Under the pieces are notes generated by a model. It was not told where the DNA came from. It saw only the letters and a program-made list of their open reading frames with translations, and did not search any database. Shown in pieces: positions 15,173 through 24,168 of a stretch of 64,000 nucleotides of DNA (within the stretch, counting starts at the first letter, position 1; each line of letters begins with the position of its first letter). Where the stretch lies: assembly GCA_002339085.1 (NCBI GenBank), contig DDDX01000033.1, positions 816 through 64,815 on the forward strand. Reading direction: 5' to 3'. Source of the stretch: Cellvibrionales bacterium UBA1969 (GTDB lineage: Bacteria > Pseudomonadota > Gammaproteobacteria > Pseudomonadales > UBA7434). A program made the translations under genes and the position numbers.

Positions 15173-17695
15173 TTGTCTGAATCGATAAATTCAATAACAG
15201 CGCCCCGGTTTATGCATTTTTATCAGGCTATCGTATTAGCTAGACCTAAAGTAACAGTAGCCTTTCTGATTTTATTGAGTCTTGTTGCAGCTTTTTTTGC
15301 TCAAAATTATAAGGTTGATGCCTCGGCTGATGCCTTAGTACTTGAGGGCGATGAGGATCTCGCTTTCTTTCGAGAGATAGGTAAGCGTTATGCGGCTGAA
15401 GATTTCTTTGTCATTGCTTATCAACCGCAACAAGGCTTGTTAAGCCAGCAGTCACTGTCAGCATTAGCCGCATTGGTTGACGACCTTGGCAGTGTTAACG
15501 GTGTGTCATCGGTAATGTCTGTATTAGATGTGCCATTGTTATATTCACCTAAATTAAGGATGAGTGATTTAGGTTCGCCATTGAAAACCTTGCGCAATGA
15601 TACGGTCGATAAAGTGTTAGCTGAAAAAGAGCTGTTAGACAGTCCTATTTATTCCCAGCTGTTGACTAGCAAAGATATGGATACAACGGCGATTCAGGTG
15701 AACCTAACGCGTGATGTCACCTATGTTGAACTAATGGATCGACGCGATAGTTTACGTCAGCAACAACAACTGATGCCATTAAGTGTTGATCAACAAGCAA
15801 AACTGCTTGACGCCGAAGCCGAGTTTAAAGCGTATGCAACCGCAGCGGCCGTTCGACAGCAGCGACAAGTGACGGAAGTGCGTGCAATACTTGATTTGCA
15901 TCGCCCGCAGGCGAAAGCTATCTATCTTGGTGGTTTGCCAATGATAGCCAACGATATGGTTTCATTTGTTAAAAGTGATTTGCAGACTTTTGGTATAGGT
16001 ATTATCGCTTTTATTGTTTTGTTGCTAACCGTTATTTTCAGATCCTTTCGCTGGGTGATATTGCCGTTACTCAGTTGTATCTTAACGAATATATTTATGC
16101 TGGGTTTGTTAGGCTTTCTCGATTGGCGAATGACCGTTATTTCTTCTAATTTTATTGCCTTGTTGTTAATTATTACCCTGGCGATTGGCGTGCATTTGGT
16201 GGTTCGTTACCTTGAGCTGCAAATGCTTGATGAGAAGGCAGATCAGCAGCAACTGACAATTGCAACAGTTAGTCAAATGTTACGTCCTTGCCTTTATACA
16301 GCATTAACTACTATTGTGGCGTTTATGTCGTTGGTAATTAGCGGTATTCGTCCAGTGATGGATTTTGGTTGGATGATGACAGTAGGTGTCGTGGTGGCCT
16401 TAATGACTACCTTTATTGTGGTGCCGCTCGGTATGAGTTTAGGCCCAGCGCCGGTGGTTGATAAAAAATCTAGAGCGGACGAAACTTCCATACTGACCTT
16501 ATCATTTGCACGTTTTGCGGAGTATCATGGTCAGGTTATTTTATGGTTTTCTGCCACCCTATTTGCGCTTGCGCTATTCGGTCTTTCGCAACTCAAGGTA
16601 GAAAATCGATTTATTGATTATTTTGATGAGTCGACAGAGATTTATCAAGGGATGGAGTTAATTGATAGCGATCTGGGCGGTACGATACCATTAGAGCTGA
16701 TATTATTTGCACCAACAGTGAGTGCCGATGAAAGTGTCAATAATAGCGAGGAAGAATTTGACGACTTTGATGATTTCGATGAGTCAGATTCTACCCCCAA
16801 CCAGAATTATTGGTTTACTTCAGCCGGCTTAAATAAAATTGAAGCTATTCATAATCATATTGATAAATTAACTGAAACCGGCAAGGTATTGTCGTTGGCA
16901 ACAGTCTATCGTGTTGCAAGAGATCTGCTTGGTGGAAATCTAAATGATATTGAGCTGGCTTTAGCGTATAGATCTTTGCCGGCTGCCATTAAGGATGTGG
17001 TTGTATCGCCCTATTTACATGAGGGGTCTAATCAGGCACGTATCACGATTCGTGTGAAAGAGACCAGTCGATCGCTTAATCGAGCAGAGTTGCTAACAGG
17101 TATCGATCATTTTATGAGTCAGTCAGGCTACAGTAGAGATGACTATCGTTTAACCGGCATGCTAGTGCTTTATAACAATATGCTGCAAAGCTTATTTACC
17201 TCTCAGATTCTTACCTTAGGTTTAGTTTTTATCGCGATAACAGCCATGTTAATCGTCTTGTTTCAGTCATTAAGCCTGGCTTTAATCGGTATTACGCCTA
17301 ACCTAATGGCGGCGTTATTTGTGCTAGGTGGTATGGGTATAGCCGGCATACCTTTAGATATGATGACCATTACTATTGCGGCTATTAGTATTGGTATTGG
17401 GGTAGATAATACCATTCATTATATACACCGCTATAGGCGGGAGTTTGCTATAGACCAAGATTATATTGCGAGCATGCATCGCTCTCATGCCAGTATTGGT
17501 CGAGCAATGTATTACACTTCGATTACGATTATTTTTGGTTTTTCTATTTTAACCTTGTCGAACTTTAAGCCGAGTATTTATTTTGGTTTATTAACGGGTC
17601 TAGCGATGCTATCAGCATTACTAGGTTCATTATTATTGTTACCCCGTTTGCTTTTACTGTTTCAGCCAATCGGTAAAACAAGTCTACGTTTGTAG
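15173..17695 (+). CDS. RND-superfamily (MMPL-type) exporter
   Basis: This inner-membrane protein of 840 residues has the duplicated RND layout: one N-terminal TM helix, a periplasmic loop, a block of TM helices (about residues 270-430), then the same again (about 470-835). The sequence GIGVDNTIHYIHRYRREF in the second TM block contains the proton-relay Asp of such exporters. Substrates may be lipids or hopanoid-like molecules, but the sequence does not say. An acidic run rich in Asp, Glu and Phe (EEEFDDFDDFDESD) lies in the second periplasmic loop. The start is TTG at 15173, supported by AGGAG 6 bases upstream. Confidence 0.88.
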   Translation: MSESINSITAPRFMHFYQAIVLARPKVTVAFLILLSLVAAFFAQNYKVDASADALVLEGDEDLAFFREIGKRYAAEDFFVIAYQPQQGLLSQQSLSALAALVDDLGSVNGVSSVMSVLDVPLLYSPKLRMSDLGSPLKTLRNDTVDKVLAEKELLDSPIYSQLLTSKDMDTTAIQVNLTRDVTYVELMDRRDSLRQQQQLMPLSVDQQAKLLDAEAEFKAYATAAAVRQQRQVTEVRAILDLHRPQAKAIYLGGLPMIANDMVSFVKSDLQTFGIGIIAFIVLLLTVIFRSFRWVILPLLSCILTNIFMLGLLGFLDWRMTVISSNFIALLLIITLAIGVHLVVRYLELQMLDEKADQQQLTIATVSQMLRPCLYTALTTIVAFMSLVISGIRPVMDFGWMMTVGVVVALMTTFIVVPLGMSLGPAPVVDKKSRADETSILTLSFARFAEYHGQVILWFSATLFALALFGLSQLKVENRFIDYFDESTEIYQGMELIDSDLGGTIPLELILFAPTVSADESVNNSEEEFDDFDDFDESDSTPNQNYWFTSAGLNKIEAIHNHIDKLTETGKVLSLATVYRVARDLLGGNLNDIELALAYRSLPAAIKDVVVSPYLHEGSNQARITIRVKETSRSLNRAELLTGIDHFMSQSGYSRDDYRLTGMLVLYNNMLQSLFTSQILTLGLVFIAITAMLIVLFQSLSLALIGITPNLMAALFVLGGMGIAGIPLDMMTITIAAISIGIGVDNTIHYIHRYRREFAIDQDYIASMHRSHASIGRAMYYTSITIIFGFSILTLSNFKPSIYFGLLTGLAMLSALLGSLLLLPRLLLLFQPIGKTSLRL

Positions 17696-17705
17696 GTCAC
17701 ATGGT

Positions 17706-17966
17706 ATGGTTCAGGAATGTCTTGAGGGTTGTGGTGCTTGTTGCATTGCGCCAGCGATTAGCACGCCAATTCCTGGTATGCCTGAGGGAAAATCTGCAGG
17801 AACTAGGTGCGTGCAATTAGATGAAGCGAATGCTTGCCGGTTGTTCGGTTTACCATCGAGACCGTCTGTCTGTGAGAGTTTTAAGCCTCAGTTAGAGATG
17901 TGCGCTAATGGTCCAGTGCATGCGTTACGTTGGCTTACTGATTTAGAGCGATACACCTTACCGTAA
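17706..17966 (+). CDS. YkgJ-family cysteine cluster protein
   Basis: This 86-residue protein has the zinc/iron-chelating cysteine cluster of the YkgJ family (CLEGCGACC, then Cys in TRCVQLD, NACRLFG, PSVCESF and EMCANG). The biochemical role of the family is unknown. It starts 11 bp after the exporter stop codon, so co-transcription is likely. Confidence 0.85.
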   Translation: MVQECLEGCGACCIAPAISTPIPGMPEGKSAGTRCVQLDEANACRLFGLPSRPSVCESFKPQLEMCANGPVHALRWLTDLERYTLP

Positions 17967-18041
17967 GTTGCTTGGCTAGCGAATTATGATTAAAGTGTTA
18001 CCTAGCCATCTGTTTTTTTTAGAGGATAAAGAGAAGCTTTT

Positions 18042-18647
18042 GTGTTAAATGATTATCCGCTATTTCCATTGCCGTTAGTGGCCTTTCCAGGTTGCCGGCT
18101 TCCGCTGCAGATCTTTGAGCCGCGTTACCTCGACTTAGTTAAATTGAGCCTGTCAACTAACCGATCTTTTGGTATAGTGACTTTATCCTCAAATCAGCCG
18201 CAAAATGATTCACCCGTATTCGAGCCTATTGGTACGGCGGTAAAAATTGTTGATTTTAATGAGCAGCCTAATGGTTTACTAGGTATTGTTTGCGAAGGTG
18301 CCCATAAAATTTATGTACGTAGTGCATCCTCAACAGATAATCATTTAATTTGTGCCGATGTTGAGGAAGTGGTCGATGAGCCGGTGTTGGCAGTTCCACC
18401 AGAATTTGAAGATTTAGTGTACGTGTTAGATTCCTTATTCAAGCACCCCTATGTAGAAACTTTAGGTTATCCAAGTCGCTCTATTGATGAATGGTTTTTA
18501 GATGCGGCTAATCTTGGCTTTTATTTGTCCTATTTATTGCCCTTTTCTACTGAAATTCGTTATCGATTATTATCGCTGGAACTTCCTTTTGAGCGATTAA
18601 TTCTTATTCAATCCCTGCTTGACGATATGGACCCTCAGGACAGTTAG
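18042..18647 (+). CDS. LON substrate-binding-domain protein
   Basis: This 201-residue protein corresponds to the N-terminal domain of Lon protease without the ATPase and peptidase. YPLFPLPLVAFPGCRLPLQIFEPRYLDL is the domain signature (split here from residue 5 on). Such stand-alone proteins are widespread, and their function is unknown; substrate or peptide binding is assumed. The GTG at 18042 is used, 76 bp after the cysteine-cluster gene, with AGAGGATAAAGAG upstream as ribosome site region. Confidence 0.85.
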   Translation: MLNDYPLFPLPLVAFPGCRLPLQIFEPRYLDLVKLSLSTNRSFGIVTLSSNQPQNDSPVFEPIGTAVKIVDFNEQPNGLLGIVCEGAHKIYVRSASSTDNHLICADVEEVVDEPVLAVPPEFEDLVYVLDSLFKHPYVETLGYPSRSIDEWFLDAANLGFYLSYLLPFSTEIRYRLLSLELPFERLILIQSLLDDMDPQDS

Positions 18648-18761
18648 AGGTGTAAATTGATCAATCGGCTGTTGCTGTGGTCGGCATTTATAAAAATCTT
18701 GACTACACTATTATGATAATGATTTTAATGAATATTTGAATGTTAGGAAGTCGTAGCCGTT

Positions 18762-19250
18762 ATGTATAATTTTATTGATGTTGAGGCTTCTGGTTTTGGT
18801 GCTGGGAGCTACCCTATTGAAGTAGGGTTGGCGATGACCAGTGGGCAGATGCATTGCACGCTTATTCGCCCTGAAGATGATTGGCTGCACTGGAATGAGG
18901 AGGCGGAGTCACTGCATGGCATCACCCGCGATATTTTGCTCGTTAATGGTAAGTCGCCGTTAAAGGTTGCCATGTTAGTCAACGAATGGTTGGATGGTGA
19001 GACGGTATATACCGATGCCTGGGGTAATGATTCCTGTTGGTTAGCTTTACTTTATGAAACAGCTAATATTCATCAGCGGTTTACAATTGATTCGGTGGCT
19101 TCTCTCATCAGTCAGGAGCAGATGTCGCAATGGCATACGACTAAAAATCAAGTTATCAAAGAAATGGACCTTAAGCGGCATCGCGCCAGCAGCGATGCTC
19201 TAATTTTACAAACTACCTTTGAGCGACTTCAATGCGAAGTGGCTGTCTAA
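18762..19250 (+). CDS. DEDDh-type exonuclease-like protein
   Basis: This 162-residue protein has the acidic residues of DnaQ/RNase T-type 3'-5' exonucleases: Asp and Glu in FIDVEASG, Asp in VYTDAWGND, and the His/Asp pair in HRASSDA. All four catalytic acids and the histidine appear present, so it may be active on DNA or RNA ends. It is shorter than most family members. It is the last gene before the exopolysaccharide locus and is followed by a terminator-like hairpin. Confidence 0.78.
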   Translation: MYNFIDVEASGFGAGSYPIEVGLAMTSGQMHCTLIRPEDDWLHWNEEAESLHGITRDILLVNGKSPLKVAMLVNEWLDGETVYTDAWGNDSCWLALLYETANIHQRFTIDSVASLISQEQMSQWHTTKNQVIKEMDLKRHRASSDALILQTTFERLQCEVAV

Positions 19251-19279
19251 TATTTGCCCTATCCGCTTTTTGCAAAGAT

Positions 19280-19313
19280 ATGTAAATGTCTGCTCTTTAC
19301 ATGGCTATTTTTT
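19280..19313 (+). terminator. Hairpin with T-run between the exonuclease gene and the EPS locus
   Basis: ATGTAAA (19280-19286) pairs with TTTACAT (19296-19302) and is followed within four bases by a run of six T. The stem is only 7 bp and A/T-rich. It separates the exonuclease gene from the polysaccharide operon; the rest of the 286-bp gap shows no clear promoter. Confidence 0.45.
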
Positions 19314-19536
19314 AATACTTCCTATATTTTAGCGTCTTTAATAGGCGACTTCTTTCAATGGATTAATACCAATCGTTGAAAAAATTCAGTAATTTCAATG
19401 ACAAACAGAATATCTCAACTAAGCTAAATAGGGATTGTGTCTTTGAAGGCGCAGTTTAATAGGCCAAAAGGATAGGCTACCAGAATAGTATCGATATTCA
19501 ATTTGCGATCTTAAAACAGGGTTTACGAGGTCTCTA

Positions 19537-20199
19537 ATGGTTAGACAATATTTTCAAACACAATACGAGGTTGCAAAGACCGAAATCTTGCCAGGCTTGA
19601 TGAGCTCTATATTATTAATTATATTGATATTTATATCTTTTAACGCCTTCGCTGATGAAAATGCATCAATTTTAGAAGAAACAAAACTTCTGTCTGAAGA
19701 ATCACCGTCTTACTACCAGATTAATGCCGGTGATGTGCTGTCTATAACGGTTTGGAATGACCCATCTTTTAGTGCTGAGCAATTATTGGTAAGACCTGAC
19801 GGGTTTATTAGTGCGCCTGTAGTTGGTGAAATAAAAGCCGGTGGTCAAACCATTGACCAATTGCAAAAAAACCTATCCGAAAGTCTATCGCGGTATCTAA
19901 AAGACGAGCCTACAGTCGTTATTACTATTTTAGCCACTAGCGGCAGTCAGGTATTTGTTCTGGGTAAAGTCAATGCGCCAGGTGCCTATCCATTGACTGG
20001 TAACTTTGATGTTACGCAGGCAATTGCCATGGCACGAGGCCTGAATAGTTTTGCTTCTGAAAATAAAATTCTCGTATTACGTCGTGACGTTCGCGGCGTG
20101 CAACAGGCCATAGAATTTGAATACGGTAAAGTGCGATCAGGGAAAGATTTATCGTCGAATATTTTACTTAATAGCGGCGATGTTGTGGTAGTACCTTAA
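19537..20199 (+). CDS. Polysaccharide export protein (OPX/Wza-like)
   Basis: This protein would form the periplasmic/outer-membrane part of the exopolysaccharide export channel. After a hydrophobic signal (about residues 22-39) cleaved near NAFA/DEN, the mature part starts with the Poly_export domain (YQINAGDVLSITVWNDPSF, LLVRPDGFISAPVVGEIKAGG). A SLBB-type segment (VFVLGKVNAPGAYPL) follows. It has no lipobox, unlike classical Wza, and is short (220 residues), as usual in exosortase-linked loci. The ATG at 19537 has GAGG 6 bases upstream. It opens the locus. Confidence 0.92.
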   Translation: MVRQYFQTQYEVAKTEILPGLMSSILLIILIFISFNAFADENASILEETKLLSEESPSYYQINAGDVLSITVWNDPSFSAEQLLVRPDGFISAPVVGEIKAGGQTIDQLQKNLSESLSRYLKDEPTVVITILATSGSQVFVLGKVNAPGAYPLTGNFDVTQAIAMARGLNSFASENKILVLRRDVRGVQQAIEFEYGKVRSGKDLSSNILLNSGDVVVVP

Positions 20200-20334
20200 T
20201 TCGGCTTATCTGAGCGGCGTAAGTGAATTGAGTAGATCAACGAATAGAAAAGTTTTAGGCGCGCGTCCTGATTGCTTCTAGAATTTTTAATGCTATTTAA
20301 TTGAGCTTTTGTAAACGCAATAAGAAGTTGATTT

Positions 20335-22098
20335 ATGTCTGAAAAGTTAGAATATATGGATTTTGAAGAGCCTTCAAAATCATTAAAAGACTATTTTAAT
20401 ATGCTTCGGCGGCGTAAGCGCGTATTGGCGATTACTTGGTTAATCGTGGTTATCATTTTTACTTTGCTAGCCTTTTTATGGCCGCCGACTTATCGCTCTC
20501 AAGCAATTATCTTAATAGAGCAACAAGATATCCCCGCTGAACTCGTGCAGACCACTATCACGAGTTATGCCCAGCAGCGTATCGAAGAAATTAAGCAACG
20601 CATCATGACCATTAGCAATATTATGAATGTGGCGGAAGAGTTTGAATTATACAGCAAGCGTGAGTTTGATCGGATGACGCGAACCGAGATTGCCGAAGAG
20701 TTTCGTGATGCCGTTTCCATAAAACCGATCAGTGCTGAAGTGGTTGATCCTCGCAGTGGACGGCCTTCGGAGGCAATTATCGCCTTTAGTTTGGCTTTTG
20801 ATGGTGATTCTCCTAGTAAAGTGCAAAAAGTGACGAATGAAATCACCACGCTTTATTTAAATGAAAACTTGAAAGAGAGAACGGAGCAAACGCAAAGTAC
20901 GGCTGATTTCTTAACGGCAGAAACAGAAATGCTCTCTAGAGAGCTCGCTAATCTGGATCAAAAAATTGCTGACTTTAAAGAGCAAAATGAAGGAGCGCTA
21001 CCAGAACAAAATCAATTTAATATCAGTATTGTTGATCGCACTGAGTTACAGATTAACGATTTAGATTTTCAATTAAAAGAGTTGAAAAAACGTAAAATAA
21101 GATTGGAGGGCGAGTTAACCCAAATCAGCCCTTCGGCACCTACTACCTTAGCTGATGGTAGTGTGATATTGGGTGATGCTGATCGATTAAGAGCGGTGCA
21201 AAGTCAGTTGCGTCAGCTCAAGTCGATTTATCATGAAGACCATCCAGTGTTGCTCCGTTTAAAAAGAGAAGAGGCGACGTTGTTGCAAGTCTCAAGTAGT
21301 CATGATGCTTATAACGATACTGCAAAACAGCTACAGCAACAGCAAGATAAACTATCGGCCTTGCAGGCGAAATATACTCAAGATCATCCGCAAATCATTA
21401 AAGCTGAGCGAATAGTTAAGCAGTTAGCTGACTCTATTAAAGGGATGGAAAGAAGTTATGAGGCGCCCAGGGCAGATAACCCTGCTTATTTGTTCGTGAA
21501 GACACAATTAGACAGTACCAATGAAGATATTCGCGCTAATACTCAGAAAATTGAATCATTAAATGCAAAAATAGAGCGCTATGAAGGCTATCTGTCACGA
21601 GGGCCGCAGATCGAACAAGATTATCAAACGTTGGTACGTGATTACCAAAATACCTACATGAAATATCAAGAAATCCGTTCGAAAATGATGTCCGCCGAAT
21701 TAGCGAAAAATTTAGAGTCAGAGCGAAAGGGTGAGCGTTTTACATTAATACAGCCCCCAGAATTACCTGTCGATCCGGTAAGCCCTAACCGCACAGCGTT
21801 AGTATTAATTGGTTTCATTATGGGGGTGGGTGTTGGCGTTGGTGTCGTTATTTTATTAGAGGCACTAAGTAATTGTGTCTATAGTCGTACCGACCTAGTT
21901 GGTCTGACTGGCAATGCTCCACTTGCGGTTATTAGTTATTTAGAGACTCAAGAAGAGCAGTCGAAGCATAATAGGAAGCGGCTTTATATCGTTTTAGGCT
22001 TAATACTAGCAGGTATTGTTATTCTGCTGTTATTTCATTTTTTTATAAAACCTTTAGATGTGACTTGGTATATTTTATTGAGAAAGTTGGGCATGTAA
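20335..22098 (+). CDS. Wzz/GumC-type chain-length determinant protein
   Basis: This inner-membrane co-polymerase of 587 residues sets polysaccharide chain length and couples to the export channel. One TM helix lies at about 30-50 and a second at about 485-510, flanking a long periplasmic region of coiled coils (about 180-460). A third hydrophobic segment is near 548-570. The Pro-rich stretch LIQPPELPVDPVSPNR before the second TM is typical. It lacks the fused kinase domain, which is supplied by the next gene. Confidence 0.92.
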   Translation: MSEKLEYMDFEEPSKSLKDYFNMLRRRKRVLAITWLIVVIIFTLLAFLWPPTYRSQAIILIEQQDIPAELVQTTITSYAQQRIEEIKQRIMTISNIMNVAEEFELYSKREFDRMTRTEIAEEFRDAVSIKPISAEVVDPRSGRPSEAIIAFSLAFDGDSPSKVQKVTNEITTLYLNENLKERTEQTQSTADFLTAETEMLSRELANLDQKIADFKEQNEGALPEQNQFNISIVDRTELQINDLDFQLKELKKRKIRLEGELTQISPSAPTTLADGSVILGDADRLRAVQSQLRQLKSIYHEDHPVLLRLKREEATLLQVSSSHDAYNDTAKQLQQQQDKLSALQAKYTQDHPQIIKAERIVKQLADSIKGMERSYEAPRADNPAYLFVKTQLDSTNEDIRANTQKIESLNAKIERYEGYLSRGPQIEQDYQTLVRDYQNTYMKYQEIRSKMMSAELAKNLESERKGERFTLIQPPELPVDPVSPNRTALVLIGFIMGVGVGVGVVILLEALSNCVYSRTDLVGLTGNAPLAVISYLETQEEQSKHNRKRLYIVLGLILAGIVILLLFHFFIKPLDVTWYILLRKLGM

Positions 22099-22142
22099 CA
22101 ATTGTTCAGTCAGTTTAATGAATTTAATGGTGTGAGACCAAA

Positions 22143-23018
22143 ATGGAACGAATCCAAGAAGCGATAGAAAAAGCGAAGCGTGAGCGTCAGGGAGTTCAAG
22201 GCGTTGATGGTAAAACCGATGATCCTGTGCAAGATGACAAAGGCGAGCATGCATCTGAAACGGTTAGTAAGGATGGTGTTGTTAAGCAAGAAGATTTATT
22301 AGTTGACGCTCAACAAGAAAAACGCTCGGTTAGAGTCAAATACTCACAAACACGCAGTGTCAATATTGATGCAGGAACCTTGAAGGATTTACGCATTGTT
22401 GCTGGTTTTACGCATGATAAGCGTTCAGAGCCTTATCGACAGTTACGCGGCCAAATATTAAATAAAATGCGCGAGAATAGCTGGCAAACATTAGCGATCA
22501 CTAGTCCTAATGCCGGTGCTGGCAGAACGCTAACAGCAATGAATCTTGCGATTAGTCTCTCTATGGAGGTGAATCAAACCGTATTATTGGTTGATATGGA
22601 TTTACGTCAACCTAATGTTGCCACCTGTTTAGGAATTGACGACGTTGAATATGGCCTTGTGGATTATGTTAACAATGAACGGCCATTAGAGGATATTTTG
22701 ATTCACCCAGGCTTTGAGCGATTAGTTTTATTACCGGGTACCGTTCAGGATAACGCCTCGTCTGAGATCTTAACCTCACCTGAAATGAAAGTTGTGATAG
22801 AGGAGCTAATTGCCCGCTACCCTTCACGACTTATTATTTTTGATTTGCCTGCCGTGCTTAGTCATGATGATGCCTTAGTATTTGCTCCTACGTGTGATGC
22901 GACATTGATGGTGGTTGAAGAGGGTGGCACTAATAAAGACGATCTAGAAAGGGCTTATCAGCTTCTTGAAGGCGCTAATATCATTGGTTCTGTATTGAAT
23001 AAAGTCAGATATCCTTAA
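22143..23018 (+). CDS. BY-kinase-like ATPase (CpsD/CapB type) with an altered Walker A
   Basis: Proteins of this family autophosphorylate on tyrosine and control Wzz-type proteins. The 291 residues contain the Walker A position SPNAGAGRT (121-129), Walker A' LLVDMDLRQPN (149-158) and Walker B LIIFDLP. Two things are odd. The conserved Walker A lysine is replaced by Arg128, and the C-terminus (GSVLNKVRYP) has only one tyrosine instead of a Tyr cluster. It may have weak or no kinase activity and act structurally. It follows the Wzz gene by 44 bp. Confidence 0.88.
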   Translation: MERIQEAIEKAKRERQGVQGVDGKTDDPVQDDKGEHASETVSKDGVVKQEDLLVDAQQEKRSVRVKYSQTRSVNIDAGTLKDLRIVAGFTHDKRSEPYRQLRGQILNKMRENSWQTLAITSPNAGAGRTLTAMNLAISLSMEVNQTVLLVDMDLRQPNVATCLGIDDVEYGLVDYVNNERPLEDILIHPGFERLVLLPGTVQDNASSEILTSPEMKVVIEELIARYPSRLIIFDLPAVLSHDDALVFAPTCDATLMVVEEGGTNKDDLERAYQLLEGANIIGSVLNKVRYP

Positions 23019-23038
23019 CATTGGAGGTGCAATGAGTT

Positions 23039-24025
23039 ATGTATGAGCAGCACTTTTCCTTAAAAGCTAAGCCTTTTAGCCTCAGTCCCGATCCAGAATT
23101 TATACACTTTTCAGCCAAGCATAAAGTGGCCTACAGTCTGCTTGAATATGGCTTACATGAGCAAAGTGGTTTAACCGTTATTACCGGCGAAGTAGGCAGC
23201 GGGAAAACTACTTTAATTCGATATCTGCTTGCCGATATTGATCAAAGCCAGTTGGCAATTGGATTAATTAATAATACTCATGCTTCTTTGGGTGATCTTA
23301 CGCAATGGATCGCCTTGGCTTTTGATCTTCCGCATGAAGGCAAAGATAAAGTGACATTGTTTCGTGATGTGCAAGAGTACTTAATCTCTGAATGGGCTAA
23401 AGGAAAACGTGCTGTGCTCATTGTTGACGAAGCGCAAAACATGGAAAAAGAAACGCTCGAAGAGTTGCGACTCTATACCAACATTAATGCCGATGGCGAG
23501 CAGTTTTTACAAATTATTTTAGTTGGTCAACCCGAGTTGAGGGATTTATTGCAGGCGCCTGAACTAGCTCAAATGGCTCAGCGTGTTTCCGTCGAATATC
23601 ATATTGAGCCTTTGAGTTGGCAAGACACCGCTAATTATATTCGTCATCGTTTGGTTACCGCCAGTATTGAAGGTTTAGAAGACCAAGCCAATCACATTTT
23701 TGACTCTGTAGCGATGGCAGTTATTTTTTATTTTAGCGGAGGTGTGCCACGCTTAATTAATACCCTTTCTGATTTTGCTTTAGTCCATGCCTATGCGGTA
23801 GATCTTAAAGTTGTCAATTACGAGACGGCGCTTGAAGTGGTGCGCGGTCGAACTATTGGTGGTGTTAATCGTTTCAAGAATAATGAGCAGCAGTTATCTT
23901 TGATTAGAGAGAAAGTGATTAATGCCGTGGGTATCGATTTAGAGACAGTGTTAGATCAAGAATGTGTAGACAATAATAATGAAAAAGAAGGTGGCCTGTT
24001 AAGCAGTGATGATCTAGTCCTATAA
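23039..24025 (+). CDS. ExeA/GspA-like AAA ATPase of exosortase EPS loci
   Basis: This 328-residue ATPase has the ExeA-type start (HFSLKAKPFSLSPDP), Walker A TGEVGSGKTT (about 49-58), Walker B AVLIVDEAQNM and sensor segment ILVGQPELRD. Such ATPases are regular members of exosortase/PEP-CTERM polysaccharide loci, where their task is not established. The usual C-terminal TM and peptidoglycan-binding part of ExeA is missing. A GGAGG lies about 12 bases before the ATG at 23039; an out-of-frame ATG at 23032 gives only a four-codon reading frame. Confidence 0.9.
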   Translation: MYEQHFSLKAKPFSLSPDPEFIHFSAKHKVAYSLLEYGLHEQSGLTVITGEVGSGKTTLIRYLLADIDQSQLAIGLINNTHASLGDLTQWIALAFDLPHEGKDKVTLFRDVQEYLISEWAKGKRAVLIVDEAQNMEKETLEELRLYTNINADGEQFLQIILVGQPELRDLLQAPELAQMAQRVSVEYHIEPLSWQDTANYIRHRLVTASIEGLEDQANHIFDSVAMAVIFYFSGGVPRLINTLSDFALVHAYAVDLKVVNYETALEVVRGRTIGGVNRFKNNEQQLSLIREKVINAVGIDLETVLDQECVDNNNEKEGGLLSSDDLVL

Positions 24026-24108
24026 ATTTGATTTAAGATTAATCAAGCGAAGTAGTTTTTATGTGGTAGTGATCGGCGCAGGGTATTAGCGCTCTATACC
24101 GATTGGGA

Positions 24109-24149
24109 TTGGCGTAGAAAATTTGTTAATTGTTATAATACATATTATA
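24109..24149 (+). promoter_or_regulatory. Possible internal promoter and dyad upstream of wecC
   Basis: TATAAT (24134-24139), a perfect -10 hexamer, follows a -35-like TTGGCG (24109-24114) with a long 19-bp spacer. The -10 is part of a perfect inverted repeat, TATAATA-CA-TATTATA (24134-24149). A 143-bp gap precedes wecC, so a separate promoter for the sugar genes is plausible. Such A/T sequence can occur by chance. Confidence 0.35.
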
Positions 24150-24168
24150 CAAAAAAGGAAAGTGTTGG

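Noticed and set aside
18699..18730. TTGACT and a Fur-box-like GATAATGATTTTAAT before the exonuclease gene
   Set aside because: Only about 12 of 19 positions match the Fur consensus, and no -10 lies at a proper distance from TTGACT.
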